Part shown: in pieces, positions 1 to 11,459 of the stretch | Numbering within the stretch: the stretch's first letter is position 1 | Layout: the number at the start of each line of letters is the position of its first letter | Assembly: GCA_020466095.1 (NCBI GenBank) | Contig: CM035808.1 | Coordinates: 15,058,259-15,122,258, forward strand | DNA from: Chlorops oryzae | Taxonomy: Eukaryota > Arthropoda > Insecta > Diptera > Chloropidae | Direction: 5' to 3' | DNA length: 64,000 nt | Translations under genes and position numbers: made by a program | The notes under the pieces: model-generated | Database searches by the model: none | What the model saw: only the letters and a program-made list of their open reading frames with translations | Told to the model about the DNA's origin: nothing

Positions 1-1857
1 GAGAGTGGCAGATATTTGAGGGCATTTTGATAATAGTCTGGTCCCTTCCAAGTCCATTGACAAACCTCAAATTGCTCTAAAAAGTTTCGGTGAAAGTAAA
101 TTTTCCTCGAAGATGGCATTAAGCAGTAGATTTTATAAATTTGATTCAAAAAGTCGAGTAAGCTTAATGGGATTAATTTGGCATAGACGTGGCCTTGCCT
201 GTTATTAAAAAGCTTTAGTTTCTAGACTAACGAAGTCGATTAACTCACTTTTGAGGATTATCTCAGGATACTTTAGGATATTTAGTACATTTAAAAGTCT
301 AGAAATCCTGAAAATATTCATGGATCCTTAATTCGATATAAACTGAACATCCTCAGTCGAAAAAACTCAAAACAAAAGCCCAACACAAAAGCTTCTCGTT
401 CAAAATTTTTTCACCTAACGTGAAGCTAAAGGAAAAAACAAATGAACCCACCGAGAATCTGTCGATTTCACTTGAATCTTGCTACTGGCATTTAATATTC
501 GAACACGTACTCACAAGATGTTACATCAAAAATTATGAGCCACCAACATGAGAGCATGCACAATCACGAAATCGCATACTCACACACCCACAGCCCAAAA
601 AGCGAGTTAACAATCCGTGCTTTTAACTGATTTTCCCAACTTCGAAGGTACCTAGTATATTTTTTTTTTTTTTTTGCTATGTTGCTCACAAATCGTTGAA
701 GCGATTTCAGCTCTTTTGGATAATGTTTTGCAATATCCATTGAAACACGGATACTTCAGTGTAGACTCAACCCACAGAGAAAACGACAGAGAGAGAGAGA
801 GAGAGAGAGAGTGAGAAAGGGAGGAAAAAAAGAAGGCATCCCGAATTCGTCAAAAGCCTGGAATCGAAATCAAAATGGGCTACTGTCTCGAATGCTTAAC
901 AACGTCAAGTTGTTTAATGATACGTAATGGCGTAAACACCCACAACAAGCCTAAAGTGTCGCCATATTAAAATAGTCTTCCGAAAAAATGAGGACTACAA
1001 AAATCATTGCACACAGATCCGAGCACATACATACATACGTACACGTACGTACATGCTTTCCTACATGCAAGCCCAATGAGATTGGATGTTGTCATTCTGT
1101 TTGCCTCAACTTAAGTTTGTAGCATTCAGTTTAGTTCGATGGTCGCTGTTTAGACGGACGTCCAATAACGGGGAAAAATTCGAATATCCTAATGAGTCTT
1201 TCATGAATGATTTTGCTGGCACAGAATACTAATGCGATGGAAAATTCATTTTTCCACACGATTGGCAATTAAAAGAGTGTTCCACGTTCACTGGATACGC
1301 TACATGGTTACAAACAAACATACATACATATGTACGACGAACGTCAGCATCGCATGGACACCACAGTGCAGGCCCAGAGACAACATATTGACTGAAGTGT
1401 AGTTAATTATGGGCGCATTAAAGTGTAGTCGCATGCTCTCAAATTTCGTATACGAGTAGACAAGGGATTTATGGCATTTTGAAGTCGTCGCGTCGTCGTC
1501 GTCGTCGCCGTCGTTGTTTTCATGTGGAAGCAACGAAATGAAACCATTTAAAAGAAAGAGGAATTTTAATGAAATTAGCCTGCTTTTGTGCTTGACCAAT
1601 GAGGGTTTTTTCCATCTTTTTAAATATTTTTAAAGGAAGTTCTTAAAAGAACTAGAACAATGCTTTTGATGGTTCAGTTGGTAATAATTAAGTTCGAAAT
1701 GGGAGCAACATTGAATGCGAAAGGTAGAACAACCATAAAATTATTGATTTCATAGGAATTTTCAACATATCCTGGTATTTTTCGGGATTTTTAAAGGTCT
1801 CCATTACTTCGATTGGCTCAATTTCATTTCGATATATTCAGTTCGTCCAGTATTACT
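1..1857. other. AT-rich stretch without a recognisable gene
   Basis: No ORF here has codon structure or motifs that I recognise. It contains a (GA)n microsatellite at about 788-812, an ACAT/ACGT-rich run near 1027-1053, and a GTC-rich trinucleotide run near 1487-1516. The 99-codon minus-strand reading frame over the trinucleotide run has an acidic Asp tract that comes from the repeat and is not credible as a gene. Confidence 0.6.
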
Positions 1858-1969
1858 GAGGGCCGATTTCACCAAGCGAAATATTTAAATGAAACTCCTT
1901 TTTTTATATGAAATTCGACAGTCCGTTTCATTTAAGTTTCATTTAAATAGCTTGGTGAAATCGGACCTC
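1858..1969. mobile_element. Short hairpin MITE, about 112 bp
   Basis: The two ends are inverted copies. The left end reads GAGGGCCGATTTCACCAAGC and the right end, reverse-complemented, reads GAGGTCCGATTTCACCAAGC, followed on both sides by ATTTAAATGAAAC words. Almost the whole element folds on itself. The target duplication is not clear, so the superfamily is unassigned. Confidence 0.6.
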
Positions 1970-3420
1970 GGGCTTGCTGAAAGTTTTTTCCCGACTTTCA
2001 CTTTTCTCTCTTTCCATCAATAGCCTCTACAACCCGTAAGTTTTCTCTTCTACTTCTAAAATAAAGTTCTACATGTTCTGAGCAAGTATTACTCCATTCA
2101 TTTAGAGGCTCAGAAACATGAGTCCAAAATATTTGAGGGGGGAAAGAAGTCAGATATGAGCGCAGAAGGAGTCATATACGACTTTTAAATGGACTCACTC
2201 CATGATACAAGAAAACAAGATAGCGCCACTTCAGCCCGATGATGTCATAAATACAAAATGAGAGCTTCATTGTTGTTGTTTTGCAACATCGGAAACAACA
2301 ACAATACAAATGCTACAAAATAAGCATATATTAAGAGCTTCACTTGAAGGAAAAAACGCTTCTTAGACCTCTTAAAAATGATCTTTATGCACTCGAAAAA
2401 GTTTCTCAAGAACTTTACATTGTTGGGACAATGTTATTGACCAATATTTTCAGACCAATAATTTCTTTGGTCATGCGAAGAATTTTTTTTTTTAAGAACT
2501 TCCACTTTTTTTAGAAAAATTTAAATTGTTGGGAACAACTTAACGTTTTGAGTGTGACTGCCCAAACTTCATATTAAGACTCCGATTATTTTCTGGGCAT
2601 AGGAATGATCTAAGGTATCCAGTAATATTTGCGATGAAATTCTTCTCACCGTGATCGAAAAACAAAATTGAAAGAATACAAAAATTCAAAGGGATGTAAA
2701 ACGAACTGCAAAATCCTATCAAACTTCTTCTTTACAAGGCAGACAGTCTTGAACTATGGGCATCGCAAAACCGCACCATTCCTCAAAGAATCTTGCATAA
2801 ATCAATTTATTAATTTGTTTTTTTTTTTTTTTTTTTTGGCATTCAACTAAGAAAGTTTTAAAAGATTCTTTATTAACCCAAATTGATGATTGTCGAACAA
2901 AACGACGTACAAGCACTTTCCTGCAAAGCAATCGCATTGTTCTGTCTATGACTCTTAAAAGCCACAAACTAATAATGACAAACAAGACAAAAACAACCTT
3001 GATTGAAACGCAACAAAGTAACAATAATTTGAATCGGAAACTATGACAAAATAAATTACAAAATATTCATCAAAGTGCTCCGAAACTTGGAAAAAAAAAA
3101 CACACACACACAAAAAAAAATGCAGCAACTTTGGGTTCGTTATTCTCAGCTGCAGTAAAAAATTGAAAACATTGCGCAGCGTCGTCGCATGAAGTTTTAA
3201 CAAGTTTACCCCCTCCTCTTTATCCAGATGAAAATGTAAAGCTTTTTATGCTTATAGAGCGATGCAGATATAAATAATAGGGTATGGAATGTTTTCTCTT
3301 TAGAAAAAATTTCCTAAATGTGGTCCCATAAACGACGTAATGCCCATGTCTATGAATGAAATATTAAAATCCACTCGTCTTTCAGGATCAGATCTATCTT
3401 GATCTGATCTAAACAAATAT
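1970..3420. other. No gene recognised
   Basis: This is AT-rich DNA with homopolymer runs (for example T-runs near 2488 and 2818-2837). The small reading frames over it are poly-Phe or poly-Lys translations of those runs. I see no splice-consistent coding structure and no clear inverted repeat. Confidence 0.5.
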
Positions 3421-4240
3421 GGGTGTTATGGTCAGGCGAACCTGACAATACAATACCCGACACAGATAAAGGGTTAGCGAGGGAAGTTTGAATATTGTTG
3501 AAAACGGGTAAGTATTAAGACAGCGACCAAAACGACGGTGTTGGGGAGACTTTCAAGCCAATAAGGACCTAATGACAAATGACAAATTTTTCCTTTATGC
3601 AAACCGCCCTTTTGTCACGCCCACTTTTGAAGGTTTTGGAAATTTCATCGGAAGCTAAAATATCAGTTCAAATTCCAAAGTTTCATTGAAATATCTTGTA
3701 CAGCTCTGGTTTCGGAGCAATTTTTCTAACAGACCCTAGTACTGGAGGCACCCTTAATAATGAACCGCTCACGAAAATATCTTGAGGAGGATTTCTAACA
3801 CTACAGATAAAGTATTTATGCCAATTTTGGTTCAGGTCCCATTTGAAGTTCAGCTGTTGGAGACAATTTAAAAAACCCCTTCTGCCACGCCCACTCTTAC
3901 ACTTTTTGAATATTACATTAATTGCCTTCAATTATGTTCAAATGTAAAATTTCATTAAAAGGTCTCGAAAACTGCAGGTTTTGTTATTTTCATAATAGAC
4001 CTCAGTATTGGCAGTACCCTCAAAAAAATGGTCCGATCTGGTCCAGAAGATAGCTGAACTCTTTTGATATGAAAACTGTATACGGAGAGACAGACAGACG
4101 GAATTGGCTAAATCGAATCTCCTGGTGACGCTGATTATTTCAACATTTATTTTATACGGTATATCTCGAGTGGTTCTGGGTGCTACACACAACCACACAA
4201 ACGCAATATACCCTCAACACAGAGTGTGTCGGGTATAAAA
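3421..4240 (+). repeat. Dispersed fly repeat, GGGTGTTATNGTCAGG type, first copy
   Basis: It begins with GGGTGTTATGGTCAGGCGA, followed by the words CTGACAATACAATACCCGAC. It ends with ACACAGAGTGTGTCGGGTAT. Inside are CACGCCCAC words, the phrase ACAGACCCTAGTACTGG and a GACAGACAGACGG block leading into TGGCTAAATCGAATCTCCTG. The same order of words recurs at about 28857-29590, and related pieces occur at 27590-28495. No coding capacity is visible. It resembles the abundant non-autonomous repeats of higher flies; the class is uncertain. Confidence 0.65.
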
Positions 4241-4381
4241 ATGCTGAAAAAATTTAGGTGGATACAATTTTCTTCTCAATTAAACAGGGGACTGGAATTT
4301 CACATAAGCCTGCTCCTTTCCGCTTTCCCGGTGTTTATTGTCTAGGGCCTAGAGTTTTCGTTCATTGTGCTTGTCGCACAA

Positions 4382-4537
4382 CAGGGGCGGAGTGGGCCAC
4401 CGGGCAGCTGGAGAAATGCCCGGTGAGGCTCCCAGTGCGCTGTGGTTTTTAGCTGTTAGGGTTTTTTTTTTCTTATGTAACGGGGCCCAATTTTTTAAAA
4501 ACGCCCGGTGGGGACTTTGACCACCAGTCCGCCCCTG
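4382..4537. mobile_element. hAT-like MITE, 156 bp
   Basis: The ends are CAGGGGCGGAGTGGGCCAC and, reverse-complemented on the right, CAGGGGCGGACTGGTGGTC. CAGGGGCGGA ends are common in hAT elements. The 8-base flanks are TCGCACAA on the left and TCGAACAG on the right, six matches of eight, consistent with a decayed 8-base target duplication. It is non-coding and GC-richer than its surroundings. Confidence 0.7.
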
Positions 4538-5466
4538 TCGAACAGTGATGTCAATTGAATTTAATATCAATCTTTTCACATCTTATTGAACTCGATTTTT
4601 TTTCTACATCAGTTTGCTCACCTCTTTCAACTGCATTCGTTTGCATGCATCGCTTTTTTTTTTACAAAAGCTCCTTTATTCGTCCTCACCATAAGCCGGA
4701 AAGGTTTTTTCCCCATCTGAATGTTGCTTTAATAATTTTCCGAAAATACAAAAAATCCTCGATCCTTTGAAGAGATTACGCTCAATTACTCCGGCATATT
4801 TTTCCTTCTTAAAACAATGATTTTTCGTACTAATTTTCCAAAGAGGAACTCTGCCTCGACTTCTCAACTCAATTAAGTTTAATTATTTTTCGCTTTCACC
4901 ACTTAAGTAAGTGTGCTGGCAACACTAAAAGTTAATTCGCCTCGTTCCCTCCAAATTGCGGAATGCAGACACGGAAAAGTTCACAAAGGAATTTTCCCTT
5001 AAAATCAAGAAGAAGAAAAAATAGAGAAAAATATAAGAAAATTCCCATGAAGTTTGTGCGGGGAAAAAAGCAAATGAAAATAGGAATCATCTGCATAAAT
5101 TTGTTTGCTCTGATGGGTGCTTATCTTTTCCACTGCTCGAAATGCCCTTTTTGTGCCAAAAAAAAATAAAAAATAAAAAAAAGAAATAGTATAAAGGAAG
5201 ATTTCACGCCGACACAGCTGCTGATATACGACACACATTTCCACTTTGATTATTATTCGCTTGGGCATTTTTATGACCTGCTTTGGAAAAGTTTTCACAA
5301 GCTTACCACTTCAATTCCCTTTTCTATGCTTTGCAAATTTGTAACAAAAGAAAAAGGAAAAATGGAAATCGAAATTGCTTTTCATTGTGGGAGTTTTTAT
5401 TTATTTTTTTATAGAAATTCCGCAGTTTGTCTCTCGCTAAATTAGAGAACCTTAAAGAATGTCCAA
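4538..5466. other. No gene recognised
   Basis: This is AT-rich sequence with short reading frames on both strands (for example 4963-5169) that are dominated by Lys or Phe and match nothing I know. There is an A-rich patch near 5158-5190. Confidence 0.5.
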
Positions 5467-5468
5467 TT

Positions 5469-5800
5469 GAGAATTACGAATCAGTGGTGGAAATTAAAAT
5501 AATCATAAAAGAATAACATTTTACTGGGCTTTCATAGGTGATGGTAAACGAGGCGATTTTTTCGCTACTCTCAGCGAATCAGAGGCGTTATTCGATTTTT
5601 TCGATCACTTGATACCTAAAACGTCAGATTGAGAATTACGAATCAGTGGTGGATTAAAATAATCGCGATAAAAGAATAACATTCGTACTAGGAGTCTTTA
5701 ATAGCGATTGAATGGCAAACGAGAGTGATTCGTTTCGTTTTGCTACCGTAACTCAGCGAATCAGAGGCTTAATTGGATTGAATTTCAGATCACCGTATGC
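5469..5800 (+). repeat. Two tandem copies of a ~162-bp unit
   Basis: GAGAATTACGAATCAGTGGT begins at 5469 and again at 5631, a period of 162. The units stay similar through 'AATAAAAGAATAACATT', a 'GGTAAACGAG/GGCAAACGAG' region and 'CTCAGCGAATCAGAGGC'. The word GAATCAG recurs inside and just beyond the pair (about 5820). The repeat is non-coding. Confidence 0.75.
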
Positions 5801-6092
5801 AATCTGACTTAAAAACTTCGAATCAGAGTATGCAGAAACTGCGATTTGTCCACGTTTGCAGTCACTTTGGAATCAGCGTTTCGTAAATGCAATGCAAGAC
5901 GTATTCAGTCAAATGTGATCTCGAAATGGCTAATATCGTGCACTCGATGTTAAAAGCTTTCGTATTTGCTTTCGTAAAATATTTGTTTTAAATATTTTGA
6001 GCTAAAACCATAAAAAAAAAAGTGATAGTGACGGGTTCGACTAAATGGAATTGCCCTGTTGCAAATAGCAACATTTTCTCTGCAAGTTACAA

Positions 6093-6290
6093 TTATAGAT
6101 CGCAGGTCAGCTTCATGTACTTCAAAACTTTGCGCTGCACCGAATCCTCCATTGAGAGCAATTGTACTAGATTGTATTCCAACCGATTCAGACAATAGTG
6201 TTGCGACTGCCCTCCTCCGGTGTTAGGAATGCTCCTAATCTTAATGTTGCCCTCAAATGGTTTTTGTAGTCTATCCACTCTTTGAATTCT
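6093..6290 (-). pseudogene. Frameshifted Myb/SANT-like (zeste-type) DNA-binding domain fragment
   Basis: On the minus strand one frame reads WIDYKNHLRA and, after a frameshift, the next reads IRSIPNTGGGQSQHYCLN followed by a Leu-rich helix. A W-x-D-x-K-x-x-(K/R) helix followed by a TGGG motif is the signature of the Myb/SANT-like family found in zeste-type regulators and in proteins encoded beside Harbinger-type transposases. The same two blocks, with a shift in the same place, occur on the plus strand at 20481-20560. I infer a decayed transposon-encoded DNA-binding protein. The domain call rests on these motifs only. Confidence 0.5.
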
Positions 6291-6336
6291 TATTACTATT
6301 TGTACATACACATATTAAAACATATTAAACAAAAAC

Positions 6337-6592
6337 ATATCTCACATGTACAGCAAGAGTGTCACAACTCAAAATTTTTCAAATTGGGGTTAATGCAAGA
6401 AATCTGTTCACGGGTCACCTGTCTACCCAATCACACACTCATAGTTGCGTTTTTGTTATTACAAATTAGCGCAAAAAAAAATTATGTCGGTCTCTTCGTC
6501 ATAAAAATGTACCCAGACTGCATCTGTTAATGTGCGTTTTCTGAAAAATTCCAAATTTTGAGTTGTGACGCTCTTGTTACATGTGCGATATA
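6337..6592. mobile_element. MITE with ~45-bp inverted ends, 256 bp
   Basis: The left end carries CACATGTACAGCAAGAGTG and then TCACAACTCAAAATTT. The right end, reverse-complemented, carries CACATGTAACAAGAGCG and then TCACAACTCAAAATTT. The interior is non-coding. The target duplication is not resolved. Confidence 0.65.
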
Positions 6593-6599
6593 TCAAATT

Positions 6600-7240
6600 T
6601 TTTTGAATTACATCACAAGCAGGTGGACCAGCGACATTTAAGTCCGTTCACCATTTTTTTTAAAGATTTTTAGCTACTGCTCTCCCTTGCCCAAATTGGA
6701 ATACGTTTTAATAATTTCGGAGAGAGTTTCGAATTGATCTGCCGAAGTGTACGCGTTTTCACTATAAGTGTCCCTGCAAAATAAATTTTTTTAAATAAAA
6801 ATACGATACGAAACGCGACACCGAGTGACCCCCGAGATAATGGAACCCCTAATTTGGACACCGTGCTCTAGCGAAACACCGCCGAGTCATTTTGGATACA
6901 GGCGGTATTAGCCCGTAAGCTTACAAGATTGTGTCTAACTGTACACCAAGAACACCTTGTTCAAAACCCATGGATCGTGCAAGTTTATCTACGGCCAAGA
7001 GCCACTCTGACAAATGGTCGATTTATCTAACAGCGAGGCAGGCTATGCACGGGTTCCTTATGCAAGGCCGTCGTACCTAGCCACAAAATAGCCACAAAAC
7101 AAGGTCCAACGCAAGACCCTGTAACACCGATTGAATCCGATCGACCCCTGAAGGAAATGTGGATACCAATATTCGCGAAAATAGACCAAGAATTTTTAGT
7201 TGTAACCATGAAGATTCAATGAGGAGCACAAAAATTTTTT
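6600..7240. other. No gene assigned; base composition slightly coding-like near 6870-7200
   Basis: This lies just downstream of the minus-strand small Cys-rich gene at 7444-7662. The stretch 6870-7200 is less AT-biased than its surroundings but carries stops in all frames when read as a long protein. It could be a decayed gene or transposon fragment; I cannot identify it. Confidence 0.35.
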
Positions 7241-7443
7241 TTGTTTATTTTTTATTAGAGCTAAAAAATCAACAAATTATAAGCCGAAAAAATTCAAGCC
7301 GCCAGAGCTGCACTGAGTCCGTCCAGTTGTATTAAACAGTTTTATATCCCGGTCGGTCGCAATTGAGGGTGTCCATTTTTTTTGCAAAAATTCCATCGCG
7401 CCAGGCGAATCGTGTGGTGGTAGGCAGGAGACCACCCAAGTGT

Positions 7444-7662
7444 TTACATCGCCTGACCCATGAAAATCCTGCTTTCCGGTTTCATGCTTATGCAAGAGGC
7501 TCTTAAGCATCCGCATCCATAACAGCCCGCGCATCCACAGCAGGATCCACATGGACCACAGCAGGAGCCGCAGGGACCGCACGGTCCACAGGATCCGCAG
7601 CATGGACCACAGCAATATCCAGCAACGCATGGATTGCAACCGCATCCTCGTGGGCAGCACAT
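7444..7662 (-). CDS. Mst(3)CGP-type Cys-Gly-Pro sperm-tail protein, 72 aa
   Basis: This is the clearest Mst84D/Mst87F-like member of the window. The start is the ATG at 7662-7660; an in-frame GTG further up is not needed. The protein opens MCCPRGCGCNPC, then carries repeated CGPC/CGSC/CCGPC units up to about residue 52. It ends with a non-repetitive tail of about 20 residues containing Met, Lys and Arg that the other members lack. Known Mst(3)CGP proteins are transcribed in spermatocytes, translated late, and incorporated into the sperm flagellum; I infer the same role here. A TATA box (7792-7801) lies about 130 bases upstream. Two AATAAA signals on the minus strand (7244-7249, 7251-7256) lie about 190-200 bases past the stop. 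No intron is required. Confidence 0.85.
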   Translation of the reverse strand: MCCPRGCGCNPCVAGYCCGPCCGSCGPCGPCGSCCGPCGSCCGCAGCYGCGCLRASCISMKPESRIFMGQAM

Positions 7663-7791
7663 TTTGATATTCGCCCTCAAATTCACGAAGCCGACAAGGA
7701 TATTTTTATTTATTCCAGTCTTCTGGACGAGCTCCGATGCTGCTTCTAGGGAAACTGAATTTAGACTTACGAAGTTTTCAGAAGTGCTCGG

Positions 7792-7801
7792 TCTTATATA
7801 G
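7792..7801 (-). promoter_or_regulatory. TATA box of the small Cys-rich gene at 7.4-7.66 kb
   Basis: Read on the minus strand the sequence is TATATAAGAC. With a start site 25-30 bases downstream, the leader to the ATG at 7662 would be about 100 bases. I did not find an exact copy of the 12-base translational control element described for Drosophila Mst87F. Confidence 0.6.
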
Positions 7802-8648
7802 TCGCTGTTTTAGAATATCGGCCTACTATGTTTCTTAATTCAGGGAACTTAATTTCTAATAGCTGAATTAATTACCCGGACTTCTATGATTGGAAAGCGG
7901 AAGTAGAAATAGTCATTGAACCTGGACAATTTATATACTCAAAGTGAAAGCCTTTATTCCCTCAATGAACTTGTAACTTTCATCTTTGAATTCTTTTTAT
8001 GCTTTTAAGGACGATACCGCCTCAAAACAGATTTCTATCTCTAAGAAGGTCAATCGATTGTGAACATAAAAACATAATCAGTCACATCCTCGAACGTCTC
8101 TCGACTTGTTGCCTAATATGAACGCAACTCACTCATAGAATCCTAGTAAAGAACTAAATACAAGTCATATAAATACGTTAATTCATATGTGCCCTGCACT
8201 GATTTCAACTACTCTACAACTACTCCCCGACTAGTCGCAAAAATACGAGGACTACTCTCCACTGTTGCCAGTTTTTAAAGGAATATTCCCCTGAATGTTT
8301 AAAACAAAAACTTCGTCTAAAAAAAATTTCCCTAACCACTTTTCTGCCTTCTTAATTTCTTAATTTGCAAACCAATGCTTTAAAGTTTAAACTGTCTTTT
8401 TTTACGCTGAGCTGTCATTGAAAAATAACCAGTCAATTTTCCACGAATGGACCAGGTGGTCAATATTCCACGAATGGACCAGGTGGTTTAAATTTTTAAC
8501 TACACTTCTGCTTGACTACTTGTTGCCACTCAAGGTCTAAGTCACTCTCATATATAAATCACTCAGTTTTTGTAATAGTCATATTCTGCGTAGCCTTAAA
8601 GTACTCCTATTGGATATTTTAATCTCTTCATTACTGTAGGGAACATAC
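7802..8648. other. No gene recognised
   Basis: AT-rich sequence upstream of the 7.4-kb gene. It contains only the short tandem duplication at 8434-8487 (separate entry). Reading frames are short and unremarkable. Confidence 0.5.
8434..8487 (+). repeat. Perfectly adjacent 27-bp direct repeat
   Basis: Two units, 8434-8460 and 8461-8487, differ at one base. The core shared word is CCACGAATGGACCAGGTGGT. It looks like a recent local slippage or unequal-exchange duplication. Confidence 0.85.
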
Positions 8649-8896
8649 ATATCGCAGCCTTGCTAATAAATCGGCACAATTCAAATTTTTTTTAATACAT
8701 TTCTTTATGTTCGATTAAATTTTTCTGTATGAAACCCCAGAATCGGGGCTTATATTGACTGATGCAACAGTCGATTGAGAGTAATATAAGTCTAGAAAAA
8801 ACTTTATTTCTCCTAAGTTTCAAGAGAGATTGCATGATTTTCAAAAAATTGCGAAATTTTGAATTGTGCCGATTTAGTAGCAACGGTGCGATATAT
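8649..8896. mobile_element. MITE with ~40-bp inverted ends, about 248 bp
   Basis: The left end reads ATATCGCAGCCTTGCTA then ATAAATCGGCACAATTCAAA. The right end, reverse-complemented, reads ATATCGCACCGTTGCTA then CTAAATCGGCACAATTCAAA. Short reading frames on both strands inside it are not credible genes. Confidence 0.7.
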
Positions 8897-9132
8897 AGGT
8901 CCATGCATAAATTTTTGATTATGGAGGCCGTCCTCCATTTTCGAGACTATAACCGATTGTCACAAAGAGAACAAGAACTCGCTAGTAAATTATGTCACTT
9001 AAGTCAAGTCGATGTTGAACACGTACTTTAGTTTTTAAGCACACGCTGCAACGTTGCTAGAAAACATTGAACGAACACATTGAAGAGTGTCCTCAGAGAT
9101 TCTTTTGAAATGCGATATTTATTCCATATGCC

Positions 9133-10318
9133 TTTTTATACCCAGCGTAAGCGGGGTATATTAGTTTTGTGCAAATCTTGTAACAGGGAGAATTAAGCTC
9201 CGGAGATATAGAAAAATATATATAGAAATGATCAGGATCAAAAACTGAATCGATTTAGACATGTCCGTCTGTCCGTCTGTCCGTCTGACCGTCTGTCCGT
9301 CTGTCCGTCCGTCCGTGGTCGGATCTCCTCCGAAACGGCTGCACCAATGAAGTCGAAATTTGGCACACATGTATATCGGGGTCCGAGTATGATCCTAAGT
9401 AAAAATGGGGGACATCCGCCCACTGCCACGCCCACAAATGAATTTATTGTGTTTTCAATAAAATGCTTGTAACTTGCGAACCACTCAACACATTCCATTG
9501 ATATTTGGTGTGCTGGTAAACTACGAAAAGGGACATATCCTGGCAAAAAATGGACGCCGCCCTCCTCGAGCCACGCCCACAAATAAGCCCAAAAATAAGG
9601 GCTTATCGTAACTTGTAAAGTAAAAGGCGTAGAAGCTTCAAATTCGCAGCATAGGTTGACTAAGGCAAATGAAAGGTGTAGGAACGAAAATTTGTATAGC
9701 CCGCCCACTGCCACGCCCACAAATAGAGAATTTTCATAACTTCCGAAGTAAAAGGCGTAGAAGCTTCAAATTCGCAACATAGGTTCACCAAGGCGAATGA
9801 AAGGTGTAAGAAAATTTTTTTTATGGCCCGCCCACTGCCACGCCCACAAATGAAGATTTTTCGTAACTTCCGAAGTAAAAGGCGTAGAAGCTTCGAATTC
9901 GCAACATAGGTTCACCAAGGCGAATGAAAGGTGTAGGAAAAAAATTTTTGTGGCCCGCCCACTGCCACGCCCACAAATAAAGATTTTTCGTAACTTCCGA
10001 AGTAAAAGGCGTAGAAGCTTCAAATTCGCAACATAGGTTCACCAAGGCGAATGAAAGGTGTAGGGAAATAATTTATGTTGCCCTCCCACTGCCACGCCCA
10101 CAAATGAAGATTTTTCGTAACTTCCGAAGTAAAAGGCGTCGAAGCTTTAAATTCGCAACATAGGTTCACCAAGGCAAATGAAAGTTGTAGGGAAATAATT
10201 TATTTTGCCCTCCCACTGCCACGCCCACAAATAGAGAAGAAAAACATAGTGCGCTCATAATGTCGGGACGCTGGGTATTTCAAAGTCGGGCTTGACCGAC
10301 TTTAGCTTTCTTACTTGT
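9133..10318 (-). repeat. Dispersed fly repeat with ACCCAGCGTAAGCGGGGTAT end and a tandem core
   Basis: It begins TTTTATACCCAGCGTAAGC and ends near CGCTGGGTATTTCAAAGTC and CTTTCTTACTTGTT. It contains a (GTCCGTCT)n block at about 9258-9310 and the internal tandem array listed separately. An inverted, diverged partial copy of the GTCCGT block and flank is at 45490-45710. The 160-codon minus-strand reading frame over it is a by-product of the repeats. It probably belongs to the non-autonomous repeat families common in higher flies. Confidence 0.7.
9579..10240 (-). repeat. Tandem array of a 127-bp unit, about five copies
   Basis: CACTGCCACGCCCACAAAT starts at 9706, 9833, 9960, 10087 and 10214, exactly 127 bases apart each time. 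A partial CCACGCCCACAAAT also sits near 9579. Each unit also contains GTAACTTCCGAAGTAAAAGG and 'AGGTTCACCAAGGCGAATGA' with small variations. Equal spacing with sequence drift indicates tandem amplification inside the element. Confidence 0.9.
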
Positions 10319-10364
10319 TCTCATTTATACATGTGTGAGCCCTTGGTGTTGAAAGTGCTATATG

Positions 10365-11003
10365 TACACTGAGCGAACGTAACCATGATTTTTTTAAAAG
10401 GGCGCATTGTTATTCACAGTCCTTTTGAATTTCGAGCAGAACGAAAATTTCAAAAGAAAAATTGTTGAGTCAACAACATTTTTGGTTGAATTGAAAGGAA
10501 ATATGTTTAATTACATTTCTTTTCGTTCGGTATAATTCTCATTTGTTTTATAAAATAAGACATATAAGATATGTATTCATCTTAGAACTTTTTAAGCATT
10601 GCGAAAGCAGTCACCAAAACGGAGTGACGAAATTGGATGAAGTCCATCTGATGGCTATTTTTTGGGTCATGTTCAGCAGAGTGCTCTATGGCCATTTGCT
10701 TTGAACGTTAGTTAAATTTTTTTTGACATTTCTTCTTGAATAGGTATTTTTTTTTTGGAATTTTTTTAAAAAATATCTTGTCATTTCAACTACGTCCGTG
10801 GTTGGTTGAACAATTTAAATTTAAATCCATTTTTGAAAATTATCATTTCAATTCAACCTGAAATATGGTTGATTCAAAAGGAAAATTTTTTATTTTTCCA
10901 ACAAGAAAAATTGTTAAAATTAAAAATATTCCTTGTTGAAGCCGTTTTGTATGTTTTTCCTTTTGATTTAACCAGTTTTCTGGTTGATTTATTTCTCTGT
11001 GTA
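10365..11003. mobile_element. Element with TACACTGAG ends and a GGTTGA/TCAACC word interior
   Basis: It starts TACACTGAGCGAACGTA and ends TTTATTTCTCTGTGTA, so the outer 9-10 bases are inverted. The interior repeatedly uses GGTTGAATTG, GGTTGATTCAAAAGG and the complement TTCAACC. No protein is supported; the 73-codon plus-strand frame is AT-rich translation of the words. See the finding on word-array elements. Confidence 0.5.
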
Positions 11004-11330
11004 GGTGAAAATTTAAAAAAAATCTAGTTTATCAAATCCCAATAATATAACATCATCTGAAGTGAAACTAGATTTTTACCACTTTTATAATCAACGGTTC
11101 AAGTATACACTGTAACATTAGAGCCTGTTTTGAAAATAATAGCTATGCTAGCATTTTGGACCGGTTAGGCTTTACGGAACGACCATGTTAGAAGTTGTTA
11201 AAATGTCTAGATTATCCCTGTGTACTTTATCTTTTCATAAGCGTTTCCTAAAGTCTTTTAACCACAAATTCATCAGCATACTATCTGATAGGGAGTTTTT
11301 ACCTTCGTCCCTAATCGGACTCCTTTTCGT

Positions 11331-11459
11331 TAGTGGGACTCATGCAGCTTCGCAAATTGTGGGAAATGAGAAATTTGTCACACAACTGTCAAAAATTATA
11401 TGAAAATTTGTGATGGGAAAAGTTGCGAAGGCATTTGCGAAGCTGCATGAGTACCACTA
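11331..11459. mobile_element. Short TAGTGG-ended MITE, 129 bp
   Basis: Ends are TAGTGGGACTCATGCAGCTT and, reverse-complemented, TAGTGGTACTCATGCAGCTT, extending through CGCAAAT. A second copy in the other orientation is at 21008-21138. TAGTG ends resemble hAT, but no matching 8-base duplication is visible. Confidence 0.75.

Noticed and set aside
7277..7660. 127-codon minus-strand frame over the 7.4-kb gene
   Set aside because: It is the alternative frame of the Cys-rich gene. The CGPC pattern, TATA box and ATG support the shorter frame instead.
9238..9720. 160-codon minus-strand frame
   Set aside because: Arises from the GTCCGTCT block and the 127-base repeat units of a non-coding dispersed repeat; the same peptide repeats with each unit.
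9579..10240. CRISPR-like array from regular spacing
   Set aside because: The 127-base units are continuous tandem repeats without unique spacers, and the genome is eukaryotic.
11331..11459. hAT assignment by TAGTG ends for the 11.3, 14.7, 21.0 and 36.1-kb MITEs
   Set aside because: Flanking 8-mers do not match in any of the four, so I left the superfamily open despite the similar end bases.
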